Source of the DNA: Luteimonas fraxinea
GTDB taxonomy: Bacteria > Pseudomonadota > Gammaproteobacteria > Xanthomonadales > Xanthomonadaceae
Direction: 5' to 3'
Assembly: GCF_021233355.1 (NCBI RefSeq)
Contig: NZ_CP089507.1
Location: 1,612,001-1,676,000, forward strand
Length of the DNA: 64,000 nucleotides
In this document: one piece after another, positions 53,348-61,674 of the stretch
How the letters are laid out: the number at the start of each line of letters is the position of its first letter
Numbering within the stretch: the first letter of the stretch is position 1
Translations under genes and position numbers: made by a program
Notes under the pieces: model-generated
What the model was told of the DNA's origin: nothing
What the model saw: the letters and a program-made list of their open reading frames with translations, nothing else
Database searches by the model: none

Positions 53348-53422
53348 ATTCCCGCGTAGGCGGGAATCCAGTGTCTCTGGCTTCGGTGGCTCAAGTCGCT
53401 GGATTCCCGCTTTCGCGGGAAT
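53348..53422. repeat. pair of ATTCCCGC hairpin repeats
   Basis: Two hairpins with identical 8-base arms ATTCCCGC/GCGGGAAT at 53348-53367 (loop GTAG) and 53403-53422 (loop TTTC) lie in opposite sequence contexts (TCATTCCCGC... and ...GCGGGAATGAC), so the unit is also inverted as a pair. A diverged copy (ATTCCGGC/GCCGGAAT) is at 56262-56281. The elements flank the M14 peptidase gene. Confidence 0.75.
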
Positions 53423-53491
53423 GACGGGGAAATTAAATCGCGGCGACTTCCGATCCTGACGTGCGACACACTTTTCTGCAGGACACCACTG

Positions 53492-56071
53492 ATGCTTCGA
53501 TTTCCATCCTCGCGCCGCCTGTTACTGACTGCGTTGCTCCTGCTGCCGTTCGCCGTATCCGCACAGACCGCTTACTACTTCCCCGATGCTGCGCCGGATT
53601 CGCACGACCCCGCGATCCCCACGCCCGAGCAGTTCCTCGGCTATCCGATCGGCACGCACTACACGCGTCACGACCGCATCGTCGATTATCTGCGTGAACT
53701 CGAACGGCTGTCGGACCGCGTGCATGTCGAGGAGATCGGGCGCAGCTACGAAGAACGTCCGCTGCTCGCGGTGCTGGTGACGTCACCGGCGAACCAGGCG
53801 CGCCGCGAACAGCTGCGCGCCGCGCACGCGACGCTGGCCGATCCCGATGCACCGGCCGTCGATCCGGCGCAGGTGCCGGTCGTCGTCGGTCTGTACTACA
53901 GCGTGCACGGCAACGAGACCTCGAGCGGCGAAGCGATGGTGCTGACGGCCTGGCATCTGGCGGCGAGCAAGGATCCCGACGTCACGCGCTGGCTCGACAA
54001 CGCGATCGTGCTGATCGATCCGGCGCAGAACCCCGACGGCCGCGACCGCGCGGCGAACTGGCACAACGCGTGGAAGTCGAATCCGGCGATCGCCGATCCG
54101 CTCGACAAGGAACACGTCGAACCGTTCCCCAACGGCCGCAGCAACCACTATTTCACCGATCTCAACCGCGATTGGCTGGCGGTGAGCCAGCGCGAGACGC
54201 GCGCCAAGCTCGACGTGTTCCATGCGTGGCTGCCGAACATCCAGATCGACTTCCACGAAATGGGTTCGGGCAGCACGTATTACTTCGAACCCTCGCCGAG
54301 CAGCATGCACAGCCCGCTGCTGCCGCAGGCGTCCTACGACTGGAACGTTACGCTGGCGCGCTACCACGCACAGGCGCTCGACAGCCTGGGTTCGCTCTAT
54401 TACACGAAGGAAAATTTCGACAACTTCTCGCCGGTCTACGGCTCGACCTATCCGGATTTCCACGGCGGTGTAGGCGTGACCGTCGAGCAGGCGAGTTCGC
54501 GCGGTCTGGTGCAGGACACCGCGAACGGCCCGCTGGAATTCCGCTTCACGATCCGCAACCAGCTGGCCGTGGGCCTGGCGACGATCCGCGGCGCGGTCGA
54601 AGAACATGCGGGGCTGTTCGAGCTGCAGAAGGACTTCTTCCGCTCGGCGCGCGAGCAGGGCCGACGCAACGCGCACTCGGCCTACGTGTTCGGTGACTCG
54701 GCCGATGCGACGACATCGCGACGTCTGCTCGATCTGCTGCTGACCCATCGCATCCAGGTGCATGCGCTCGACGCGGCGCTGACCGTCGACGGTCGTACCT
54801 ATTCCCCCGGCAGCGCCTGGGTGGTGCCGGCCGCGCAGCCGCAGTTCCGGCTGGTGCATTCGATCTTCGAGGAAACGCCCGACACCGGCGGCGGCGTCTA
54901 CGGCAGCACCTCGTATGCGATCGCGCATGCCTACGGTCTGCGCAACGATCGTCTGCGTCGCGCCCCACGACTCGGCGCGGCCGTGACGCAGGTGCCGGCA
55001 CTCGACACCGGCGTGCGCGGCGAGACCGCGTATGCCTGGGCGATCGACTGGCGTGATCTCGGCGCGCAACGCGTGCTCGCCGACCTGCTGACGCAGAACG
55101 TGCGCGTGCGCACCGCGTTCTCGCCGTTCACCACGCGCACCGCAGCCGGCGAGACCGCATTCGGCGAAGGCACGCTGGTGATTCCGGTGGCCGGTCAGAC
55201 GCTGGATGTCGCTGCTCTGCGAGCCGCCATCGATACCGCCGCGCGCAACGCCGGCGTCGTCGCCCACGGGCTTGCCAGCGGACAGAGTGTGTCCGGCATC
55301 GATCTGGGCAGCGACGGTATCCGCGCGGTGCGCAAGCCTGCGATCGCGCTGGTGATGGGCGAAGGGGTCAACGCGACCGAGATCGGCTCGACCTGGTTCG
55401 CGCTCAGCGAACGCCTGCAATATCCGGCGACGCGACTTGATCCCGCGCAGCTCGGGCGTGTACCGCTCGGCAGCTACACCAGCATCGTGTTGGCCGGCGG
55501 CCGCTACGACGATCTGCCCGAGCCCACCGTCGCCGCACTCAAGCGCTGGGTCGAGGCCGGCGGTTCGCTGGTGACCTTCGGCAGCGCCGCACGCTGGGCG
55601 CAGTCCAAGGGCCTGACCGGTGCCGCGCCCGCACCGGCCGCGAAGGACGCACCGGCATCGACGGAACGTCTCGACTTCGCGTCGCGCCGCGACACGCTGG
55701 CCGAACAGCGCAGCGCCGGCAATCTGGTCTCGGTCGATGTCGACACCACGCATCCGCTCGCCTTCGGCGTGCCGCAGCGCGCGAATTTCGTCCACAAGGA
55801 AACCGACGTGACGCTGGCGCCATTGCCCGACGCGTTCGCCAACGTCGTGCGCATCGACGACGACCCGCTGGTCAACGGCTACCTCGGCGCCGACCTGCGC
55901 GCCGCACTGGCCGGCACCGTCTGGGCGCAGGTGGCGCGCGTGGGCAGCGGCAACGTGGTGCTGTTCGCCGACGATCCGGCGCACCGCAAGTACTGGCTCG
56001 GCACCGAACGCATGCTGGTCAATGCGCTGTTCTTCGCCGATCAACTGGCGCCGGCGCCGCCGCGGCGCTGA
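53492..56071 (+). CDS. M14-family zinc carboxypeptidase, secreted
   Basis: Secreted metallopeptidase of 859 residues. A signal peptide (about 1-24, LLTALLLLPFAVSAQT) precedes an M14 catalytic domain: zinc ligands H139 and E142 in YSVHGNETSS, H255 in IDFHEMG, and catalytic Glu332 in VTVEQASS. The C-terminal half (about 400-859) has no motif that I recognise and includes an Ala/Pro-rich linker near 710-730. It probably trims peptides in the periplasm or outside the cell. The TonB-dependent receptor gene upstream in the same direction suggests joint use of peptides. Hairpin repeats separate the genes. Confidence 0.9.
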   Translation: MLRFPSSRRLLLTALLLLPFAVSAQTAYYFPDAAPDSHDPAIPTPEQFLGYPIGTHYTRHDRIVDYLRELERLSDRVHVEEIGRSYEERPLLAVLVTSPANQARREQLRAAHATLADPDAPAVDPAQVPVVVGLYYSVHGNETSSGEAMVLTAWHLAASKDPDVTRWLDNAIVLIDPAQNPDGRDRAANWHNAWKSNPAIADPLDKEHVEPFPNGRSNHYFTDLNRDWLAVSQRETRAKLDVFHAWLPNIQIDFHEMGSGSTYYFEPSPSSMHSPLLPQASYDWNVTLARYHAQALDSLGSLYYTKENFDNFSPVYGSTYPDFHGGVGVTVEQASSRGLVQDTANGPLEFRFTIRNQLAVGLATIRGAVEEHAGLFELQKDFFRSAREQGRRNAHSAYVFGDSADATTSRRLLDLLLTHRIQVHALDAALTVDGRTYSPGSAWVVPAAQPQFRLVHSIFEETPDTGGGVYGSTSYAIAHAYGLRNDRLRRAPRLGAAVTQVPALDTGVRGETAYAWAIDWRDLGAQRVLADLLTQNVRVRTAFSPFTTRTAAGETAFGEGTLVIPVAGQTLDVAALRAAIDTAARNAGVVAHGLASGQSVSGIDLGSDGIRAVRKPAIALVMGEGVNATEIGSTWFALSERLQYPATRLDPAQLGRVPLGSYTSIVLAGGRYDDLPEPTVAALKRWVEAGGSLVTFGSAARWAQSKGLTGAAPAPAAKDAPASTERLDFASRRDTLAEQRSAGNLVSVDVDTTHPLAFGVPQRANFVHKETDVTLAPLPDAFANVVRIDDDPLVNGYLGADLRAALAGTVWAQVARVGSGNVVLFADDPAHRKYWLGTERMLVNALFFADQLAPAPPRR

Positions 56072-56511
56072 GGTGATGCCATCAGCCGGTGGTGCGTGTG
56101 TTGCCTGGGCCGGGAACCCTGCAGTGCTTCTCGGCGCGAGGATTTCCAGGGCCCCGTCGTTCCGGCGGCTTTCAACAGACGTATGTCTGATCAAGCCGGA
56201 ACCTGATTGGACTTTGCTCTCTTCTGTGACACCGAATTTCTCGTCACGAAGATCAAGATGGATTCCGGCTTTCGCCGGAATGACGGGTGGCGGGATTGGC
56301 TATTGATCCCAAACGAGAAGGAGCCGTTTCCGGCAGGTCCGGACTCGACCGGGACACGCCACTGACCACCCCCAAACAAGCGCCTGAGAGCGTCGTCCCA
56401 TACGAGTCCACACAGTGTGGTCCCGCATGGAACATGTCGCCGCCGCATCCGGGCGAGGATCGGAGCCATGCACATGCGCCCCTCCCCGCCCTCCGTCGCC
56501 GGTCTGCCGGC
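56072..56511. other. intergenic region with one hairpin repeat
   Basis: This 440-base stretch between the M14 peptidase and the LysR regulator contains a hairpin with arms ATTCCGGC/GCCGGAAT and loop TTTC at 56262-56281, a diverged relative of the 53348-53422 repeats. An open frame upstream of, and in frame with, the regulator runs through part of it but lacks a sensible start or family match. No other gene, RNA or terminator is apparent. Confidence 0.6.
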
Positions 56512-57531
56512 ATGACCCTGACCCAGCTGCGCAGCTTCATCGCGATCGTCGACTGCGGCCACAACGTGACCCTCGCCGCGCAACGGCTGCATGCCACGCA
56601 GTCGGGCGTGTCCAAGCAACTGGCGCAGCTGGAAGCCGCGCTCGGCATGACCCTGTTCGTGCGCCGTGCGCGTGCACTGACCGGCCTGACCGAAGCCGGC
56701 GCGCAGGTGCTGGCGCATGCGCGCCGGCTGCTTGCCGAGTCGGCCAACATCCAGGCGCTGTCGGACAACCTGCGCCGCGAACGCCACGGCGTGCTGCGCA
56801 TCGCGACCACCCACACCCAGGCGCGCCACGCATTGCCGCCGGCGTTGCAGGCGCTGGAACGCGAATGGCCCGAGGTCGCGGTGCATGTCGTGCCCGGCGA
56901 GGATTCCGACGGCCTGCAGGCACTGATCGACGGCCACGTCGATCTCGCACTGCTCAGTGGCACCGGCGCGCCGCCCGCTGGTTGCATCGCCGTGCCGCTG
57001 TACCGCTGGCGTCGCCGCGTGGTGGTGCCGGCCGGACATCCGCTGTCGCAACTGCAGCGTCCGTTGCGGCTCGACGATCTGACCGGGCGGCGGCTGGTGA
57101 GTTACGCGTCGAGCCAGCTGGCGAGTTCTTCCTTGCAGCGCGCGTTCGCGCAGCGCGGACTGCAGGCCGATGTCGCAGTCACCGCGCGCGATGGCGATCT
57201 GATCCAGGCGTATACCCGTGCCGGGCTCGGGATCGGCATCGTCGCGGAGATGGCGCTGGATCCGCGCGACGATCTGGTGGTGCCGCCGATCGAACCCGAT
57301 CTGCTGCCGTCGTGCACCACGTGGCTGCTGCTGCATCCCGCGCGCGTGCTGCGCGACTTCGGCTTCGCCCTGCTCGCAGCGCTCGCGCCGCAGCACGCGG
57401 TCGTCGATCTGCGACGCCTGATCGCCGACGACCAGCCGCTGCCGGAGCCCGCACCCGACTGGCAGGCGTGGCGCGTCGCCACCCGCATCGCACGACCGGT
57501 TGCATCGACGGCCATCGCCACAGCACGCTGA
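56512..57531 (+). CDS. LysR-family transcriptional regulator (CysB-like)
   Basis: DNA-binding regulator of 339 residues. The N-terminal winged helix-turn-helix is TLTQLRSFIAIVDCGHNVTLAAQRLHATQSGVSKQLAQLEAALG in outline, with the recognition helix near 30-45. The effector domain has RIATTHTQARHALPP, as in the CysB/Cbl group that senses O-acetylserine or sulfate. The ATG at 56512 is preferred because 75 upstream in-frame codons have no counterpart. No divergent target gene is adjacent, so the regulon cannot be inferred; sulfur control is a hypothesis by similarity. Confidence 0.88.
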   Translation: MTLTQLRSFIAIVDCGHNVTLAAQRLHATQSGVSKQLAQLEAALGMTLFVRRARALTGLTEAGAQVLAHARRLLAESANIQALSDNLRRERHGVLRIATTHTQARHALPPALQALEREWPEVAVHVVPGEDSDGLQALIDGHVDLALLSGTGAPPAGCIAVPLYRWRRRVVVPAGHPLSQLQRPLRLDDLTGRRLVSYASSQLASSSLQRAFAQRGLQADVAVTARDGDLIQAYTRAGLGIGIVAEMALDPRDDLVVPPIEPDLLPSCTTWLLLHPARVLRDFGFALLAALAPQHAVVDLRRLIADDQPLPEPAPDWQAWRVATRIARPVASTAIATAR

Positions 57532-57598
57532 CGCACCCCGCAGTCGCCGGTGCGGCAGGTAGCATGCGGACATCCGCCGGCTGCTTTCCGGGTACGTC

Positions 57599-60070
57599 AT
57601 GAGTGTCGCCCTCCGCTTCGCCTGTGTACTGCTGGCGAGCCTCGCGCTGGCGCAGCCGCTCGCCGCGCGCGCGCCGTTGTTGGCCGGTGCCGCGGCGATC
57701 ACCACGACCCCCGATCCGGCACCGATCGATCCCGCAGCCGCGGCCGCGACGGCCGCCGTCGATGTCGCCGACATTCCTGCGCAGGCCGATGTCGACCAGC
57801 GTCTGGCCGAACGCATCCAGGCCGCTGCCACCGAAGCGGGCGCCGCATCACCGGCCGATGCCTACGCGCGACGACTGGCGGTGATCGAGGCCTCGGTCGA
57901 AGACCCGTTCTGGCGCTTCACCTCCGCCGAAATGCGCACGCTGCCGATCCCGCGGCTCGAAAGCCTGTCGCGGCATTGGACCTTCCAGGCGCGGCGGCTC
58001 GCGCAGTGGCAGGACGATCTGCGCCAGAGCGCCTCGCATCAGGCCGGCGATGCCGCCGGTCTCGCCGCGCGCCGCGCCGCCTGGGAAACCACCGCGGCCG
58101 CCGGCCAGGAACTACCGGCCGCGTTGCGCCAGCGGGTGGACGAAGTCGTGATCGAACTCGCCCAGGCCGAGGCTGCGCTGTCGGATCCGCTGGCGCGCCT
58201 GATCGCGCTCGGACGTCGTGGCAACGCAGTCGACGCCGGCATCGCGACGGCGCGCAGTCGCGTGCGTGATGCGGTCGCCGCCTACGACGCCCGTCTGCTG
58301 CGCATCGACGCCCCACCGCTCTGGCGTTTGCACGCCGGCAACGTCGCGCCCACTGCCGATACCGGCGACGTGATCCGCAGCGGTCTCGAAATCGAATCGC
58401 GCTTCGCCGCCGAATATGCCCAGGGCGATGCGATCAGCGGGCTGCGCGCCTTGCAGACGCTGCTGCTCTGTTCGCTGCCACTACTGCTGTGGCTGGCCTG
58501 GCGCAGCCGCGCGCCGATCAAGACCGGGCAGGTCAGCCATACCGAGGCGACCGTGCTGTCGCGCCCGCTGTCGTGCTGGCTGCTGCTGGTGGTGATCGGC
58601 GTGTTCGTGTTCCAGCCCGACGCGCCGATGCTGACCCACCAGTTCGCGTTGCTGGCTGCGGTGGTGCCGGTGCTGCGCCTGCTGCCGGTGTCGCGGCGAC
58701 GCCTGCTGGGCATGGCCCCGTATGTCGCCAGCGCGCTGTTTCTGCTGCTTCGGTTCGGCTTTGTATTCCTGTCGAGCGCAGTGGCGTATCGCCTCTACAT
58801 CCTCGCGCTGGCCCTGCTCGGCCTGGCCGCGGCAGGCTGGCTGCTGTGGCGCGCGCACCGGCACGGCCATGTCGCCCACACCGGACGCACCGGCCAGGTG
58901 CTGCGCGCGTCGGTACACGTCGGCGCACTGCTGCTGGCGGTGGCGGTGATCGCGAATGCCTTCGGCAATGTGTCGCTGGCCGAAACCCTGACCGGCGGCG
59001 TGATCGACAGCCTGTACTTCGCGCTGCTGCTCGGCGCCGGCCTGACCGTCATCGCGACGTGGATCCAGCTGCTGCTCAAGCGTCCGGGCGTGTCGCGCTT
59101 CCGGCTGGCGCGCGACCACGCCGGCCCGGCGGTGCAGGTGCTGCTCAACGTGCTGGCGGTGGCGGCGATCGTCGGCTGGATCGTCTACACGCTCGACCGC
59201 TTCCGCGTGCTGTCGCCGGTACATGCCTCGCTGTCGGCGCTGCTGGGCTACAGCTGGGCGCTGGGCGATCTGCGCCTGAGCCTCGGCCACGTGCTGCTGT
59301 TCGTGCTCACCGTGGTGATCGCGTTCTGGCTGGCGAAGACGGTGCGGCTGGTGCTCGACGGTGAGGTGCTGTCGCGGATGTCGCTGCCGCACGGCGTCGC
59401 CAACAGCATCGCCTCGCTGAGCTATTACGCAGTGCTGATGCTGGGCCTGGTCGGCGCGCTGTCGGCGGCCGGCTTCAAGGCCAGCCAGCTGACCTTCGTG
59501 CTCGGCGCGCTGGGCGTCGGCGTGGGCCTGGGCCTGCAGAACGTGGTCAACAACTTCGTCTCCGGCCTGGTGCTGATCTTCGAGCGGCCGTTCCAGCCAG
59601 GCGACGTGGTCGAAGTGGGCGGCACCACCGGCCGCGTGGTCGACATCGGCATGCGCGCGACACGGGTCGCGACCTTCGATGGCGCCAATGTCGTCGTGCC
59701 CAACGGCCAGCTGATCTCGCAGCAGCTGGTCAACTGGACCTTGCGCGATCGCAGCCGCCGGCTGGAAGTCCGCATCGGCGTGGCCTACGGCAGCGCACCG
59801 GCCGACGTGGAAGCGGTGCTGGCGGAGGTCGCCGCCGCGACGCCTGGCGTGGTCGCGTCACCCGCGCCGGTGGTGCTGTTCGACGGCCTGGGCAGCGTGG
59901 CGATGGAGTTCGTCGTCCGCGCCTGGACCCACGAGTACGAGGACGCCGGCACGATCCGCAGCGCCCTCGTCGGCCGCCTCTACGACGCCCTGCTCGCGCG
60001 CGGCATCGGCCTGGCGCATGCGGCGGCGACGATCTATCCGCCGCCACCGCCGGCGTCCGAAAGCGCCTGA
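57599..60070 (+). CDS. large MscS-family mechanosensitive channel (DUF3772/MscK-like)
   Basis: Inner-membrane channel of 823 residues. A cleavable signal peptide (about 1-24) precedes a long periplasmic alpha-helical domain (about 45-265, DUF3772-like). About eleven helices follow (270-650), and a C-terminal MscS core with GALGVGVGLGLQNVVNNFVSGL as the pore helix, RPFQPGDVVEVGGTTGRVVDIGMRATRV as the beta domain and NGQLISQQLVNWTL, ending near 823. It should gate under membrane tension to release solutes. It is a second channel of the MscS superfamily in the window, structurally distinct from the YbdG-like one. Confidence 0.9.
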   Translation: MSVALRFACVLLASLALAQPLAARAPLLAGAAAITTTPDPAPIDPAAAAATAAVDVADIPAQADVDQRLAERIQAAATEAGAASPADAYARRLAVIEASVEDPFWRFTSAEMRTLPIPRLESLSRHWTFQARRLAQWQDDLRQSASHQAGDAAGLAARRAAWETTAAAGQELPAALRQRVDEVVIELAQAEAALSDPLARLIALGRRGNAVDAGIATARSRVRDAVAAYDARLLRIDAPPLWRLHAGNVAPTADTGDVIRSGLEIESRFAAEYAQGDAISGLRALQTLLLCSLPLLLWLAWRSRAPIKTGQVSHTEATVLSRPLSCWLLLVVIGVFVFQPDAPMLTHQFALLAAVVPVLRLLPVSRRRLLGMAPYVASALFLLLRFGFVFLSSAVAYRLYILALALLGLAAAGWLLWRAHRHGHVAHTGRTGQVLRASVHVGALLLAVAVIANAFGNVSLAETLTGGVIDSLYFALLLGAGLTVIATWIQLLLKRPGVSRFRLARDHAGPAVQVLLNVLAVAAIVGWIVYTLDRFRVLSPVHASLSALLGYSWALGDLRLSLGHVLLFVLTVVIAFWLAKTVRLVLDGEVLSRMSLPHGVANSIASLSYYAVLMLGLVGALSAAGFKASQLTFVLGALGVGVGLGLQNVVNNFVSGLVLIFERPFQPGDVVEVGGTTGRVVDIGMRATRVATFDGANVVVPNGQLISQQLVNWTLRDRSRRLEVRIGVAYGSAPADVEAVLAEVAAATPGVVASPAPVVLFDGLGSVAMEFVVRAWTHEYEDAGTIRSALVGRLYDALLARGIGLAHAAATIYPPPPPASESA

Positions 60071-60083
60071 TCCGGGCGCCGCG

Positions 60084-60878
60084 TCAGCGGCAGTTGGACG
60101 CGTCGACGCCGCGGATCGATTCGATGCGGCCGTTGCCGGTCGCCACGTGCACGCACTCGCGCGAGCGCGCGTTCCACCAGGTCACGATCGAACGGCCATC
60201 GCGCTGCTGCGCGTCGCGATCGACGAAGCCGCGGGCACGCAGTTCGGTATCGGCCCCGGCCGCACGCGCGCCGACCAGATCGTCGAGCCGGCCGCCGCCC
60301 GCGCCACCCGTATTGCCCGACTGCCACGGCACCTGGGCCGAACGCTCGCGCAGGCCGGCGCCGTACCCGTCACTGTAGGCGCCGCGATCGGAATCGGCGC
60401 GATAGCCGTGCAGGGCGTCGCGGTAGCCGCGTTCGTAATCGGCTTCGTGACGCGGATCGTCGTCGTGGTCGCCGTCATCGTGGTGATGCGCATGGTGGGC
60501 GAGCGCGGCGATGCCGAGAATCGCGGCCGCCGCCACGGCAACCTTGGCACCGTCGCTCATGCGCTCGCGAGGCGCGTCGCCGGCCTGCTGTCCGCAGTCG
60601 GGCGCCAGCGTGTTGACCACCGAAACGACCCGCCCGCCGTCGCTGCGCACCATCACGCAGCGCCGGTCGCGCGCGTTCCACCAGCTGCCGTAGTCACCGG
60701 ACCCCGACTGGCGGACGTAGCCGCGCGCCCCCAGCGTGCGCGACGCCGTGCGGTCGGCGAGACCCTGCAGATCCCCGAGACCGGGTGCGGGATCCTGCGC
60801 GGATACCAGCGACGGCGCGAGCAGGGCGGACAACGACAACGTGGCAGCGGCCAGCGCGCTGGGACTTATGACGGACAT
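60084..60878 (-). CDS. secreted protein with duplicated WWNAR domain
   Basis: Protein of 264 residues of unknown function. A signal peptide (about 1-27, ending SLVSAQ) is followed by a first domain (about 34-95) with SWWNARDRRCVMVRSDGGRV, a hydrophobic helix (about 112-128), a His/Asp-rich segment (about 128-145, HHAHHHDDGDHDDD), a Tyr/Gly-rich linker (about 148-178), and a second copy of the domain (about 197-263) with TWWNARSRECVHVATGNGRI. Each copy keeps WWNAR, a Cys and a later Cys. The poly-His/Asp stretch could bind metal. The ATG at 60876-60878 has a GGAGGT ribosome-binding site. It converges on the channel gene. Confidence 0.7.
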   Translation of the reverse strand: MSVISPSALAAATLSLSALLAPSLVSAQDPAPGLGDLQGLADRTASRTLGARGYVRQSGSGDYGSWWNARDRRCVMVRSDGGRVVSVVNTLAPDCGQQAGDAPRERMSDGAKVAVAAAAILGIAALAHHAHHHDDGDHDDDPRHEADYERGYRDALHGYRADSDRGAYSDGYGAGLRERSAQVPWQSGNTGGAGGGRLDDLVGARAAGADTELRARGFVDRDAQQRDGRSIVTWWNARSRECVHVATGNGRIESIRGVDASNCR

Positions 60879-61250
60879 GGGGCACCTCCGGATGTGCCGC
60901 GGCCGGACTGGCCGTGCTCGGCGCAGATTGCGCCGGAAATTGTTCAGGGTGTGTGGCGGGGTTCGGGGTTTTGACGAGATGGCGCCTGGGCAGGCAGGCC
61001 GTGAGCACCGCTCCCTTTGGGAGAGGTCGACGCGCGAAGCGCGTCGGGTGAGGGCCGGGGCTCCACAGGGACGTTCAGCAGCGCCCTCATCCGCCCCTCG
61101 GGCACCTTCCCCCAGAGGGGGAAGGATCCAGAAAAACCACCCCGAAGGGCTTGCCCTCCGCACCCCGATCTGCATCCCCGGGCCGGCACGAAGGGCTTGA
61201 CGAACGACGATTCCCGTCACGGCGCGGCCTGCCGCCCGTTCACTACATTT
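60879..61250. other. intergenic region with hairpin repeats
   Basis: Between the secreted-protein gene and the nrdA promoter lies about 370 bases with no convincing gene. It holds a C/G-rich hairpin at 61105-61125 (CCTTCCCCC/GGGGGAAGG) and repeat-like text around 61010-61060 (GGGAGAGGTCGACGCGCG...), of the same dispersed type as those at 1808, 11216, 40319 and 48353. Confidence 0.55.
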
Positions 61251-61254
61251 AGCG

Positions 61255-61283
61255 TTGACGCTGCTCTCGCACCCCACTATCTT
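61255..61283 (+). promoter_or_regulatory. sigma70-like promoter of riboswitch/nrdA unit
   Basis: TTGACG at 61255-61260 and TATCTT at 61278-61283 are separated by 17 bases. The predicted start near 61290 coincides with the first bases of the cobalamin aptamer. Confidence 0.65.
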
Positions 61284-61287
61284 GGGC

Positions 61288-61477
61288 CTGTCGGTTCCGC
61301 AGACCCACAAGGGAATGTGGATTAAAACGGGAAGCCGGTGACGCCTCGCGCCACTCCGGCACTGCCCCGCAGCGGTAATTGGGAACGAACCTGCCAATGC
61401 ACTGGAGCGATCCGGGAAGCGGCAGGGGAGGAGAAGGCGTTGCCTTCGTGCCCATGAGTCCGAAGACCTGCCGACAG
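61288..61477 (+). promoter_or_regulatory. cobalamin (B12) riboswitch
   Basis: The leader of the ribonucleotide reductase gene has the conserved cobalamin aptamer signatures in order: AAAACGGGAAGCCGGTG near 61324-61340, CTGCCCCGCAGCGGTAA near 61362-61379, GCCAATGCACTGG near 61394-61406, GGGAAGCGGC near 61413, and the B12 box GAGTCCGAAGACCTGCC near 61456-61472. The outer P1 stem pairs CTGTCGG at 61288-61294 with CCGACAG at 61471-61477 exactly. Adenosylcobalamin binding would be expected to lower expression of the gene behind it. A GC-rich hairpin (61616-61638) lies between the aptamer and the ribosome-binding site and may be part of the expression platform. Confidence 0.93.
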
Positions 61478-61674
61478 CCGCGTGGAGCACAACGCGCGGT
61501 GCCGGCTGCGGACGTCCCGTGGGGGGCGGGTTTGCGGAGTGGGGGCGATGGCGCTGTGCGCCCGATCGCGATCCCTGCGACGCCGCCCGATCACCCTCGG
61601 ACCCCTCCAAAGCCGCCGGACCCACGTGGGTGGGCCGGTCGTGTGCGCGAATGCACTGGACACAGAGAGGACGC

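Noticed and set aside
53348-53422. Possible CRISPR or mobile-element ends
   Set aside because: Only two short inverted hairpins with no regular spacers, no transposase and no target duplication; best read as dispersed repeats.
56287-56511. N-terminal extension of the LysR regulator
   Set aside because: The 75 in-frame codons before the ATG at 56512 have no helix-turn-helix or family match, and the regulator's normal start is at 56512.
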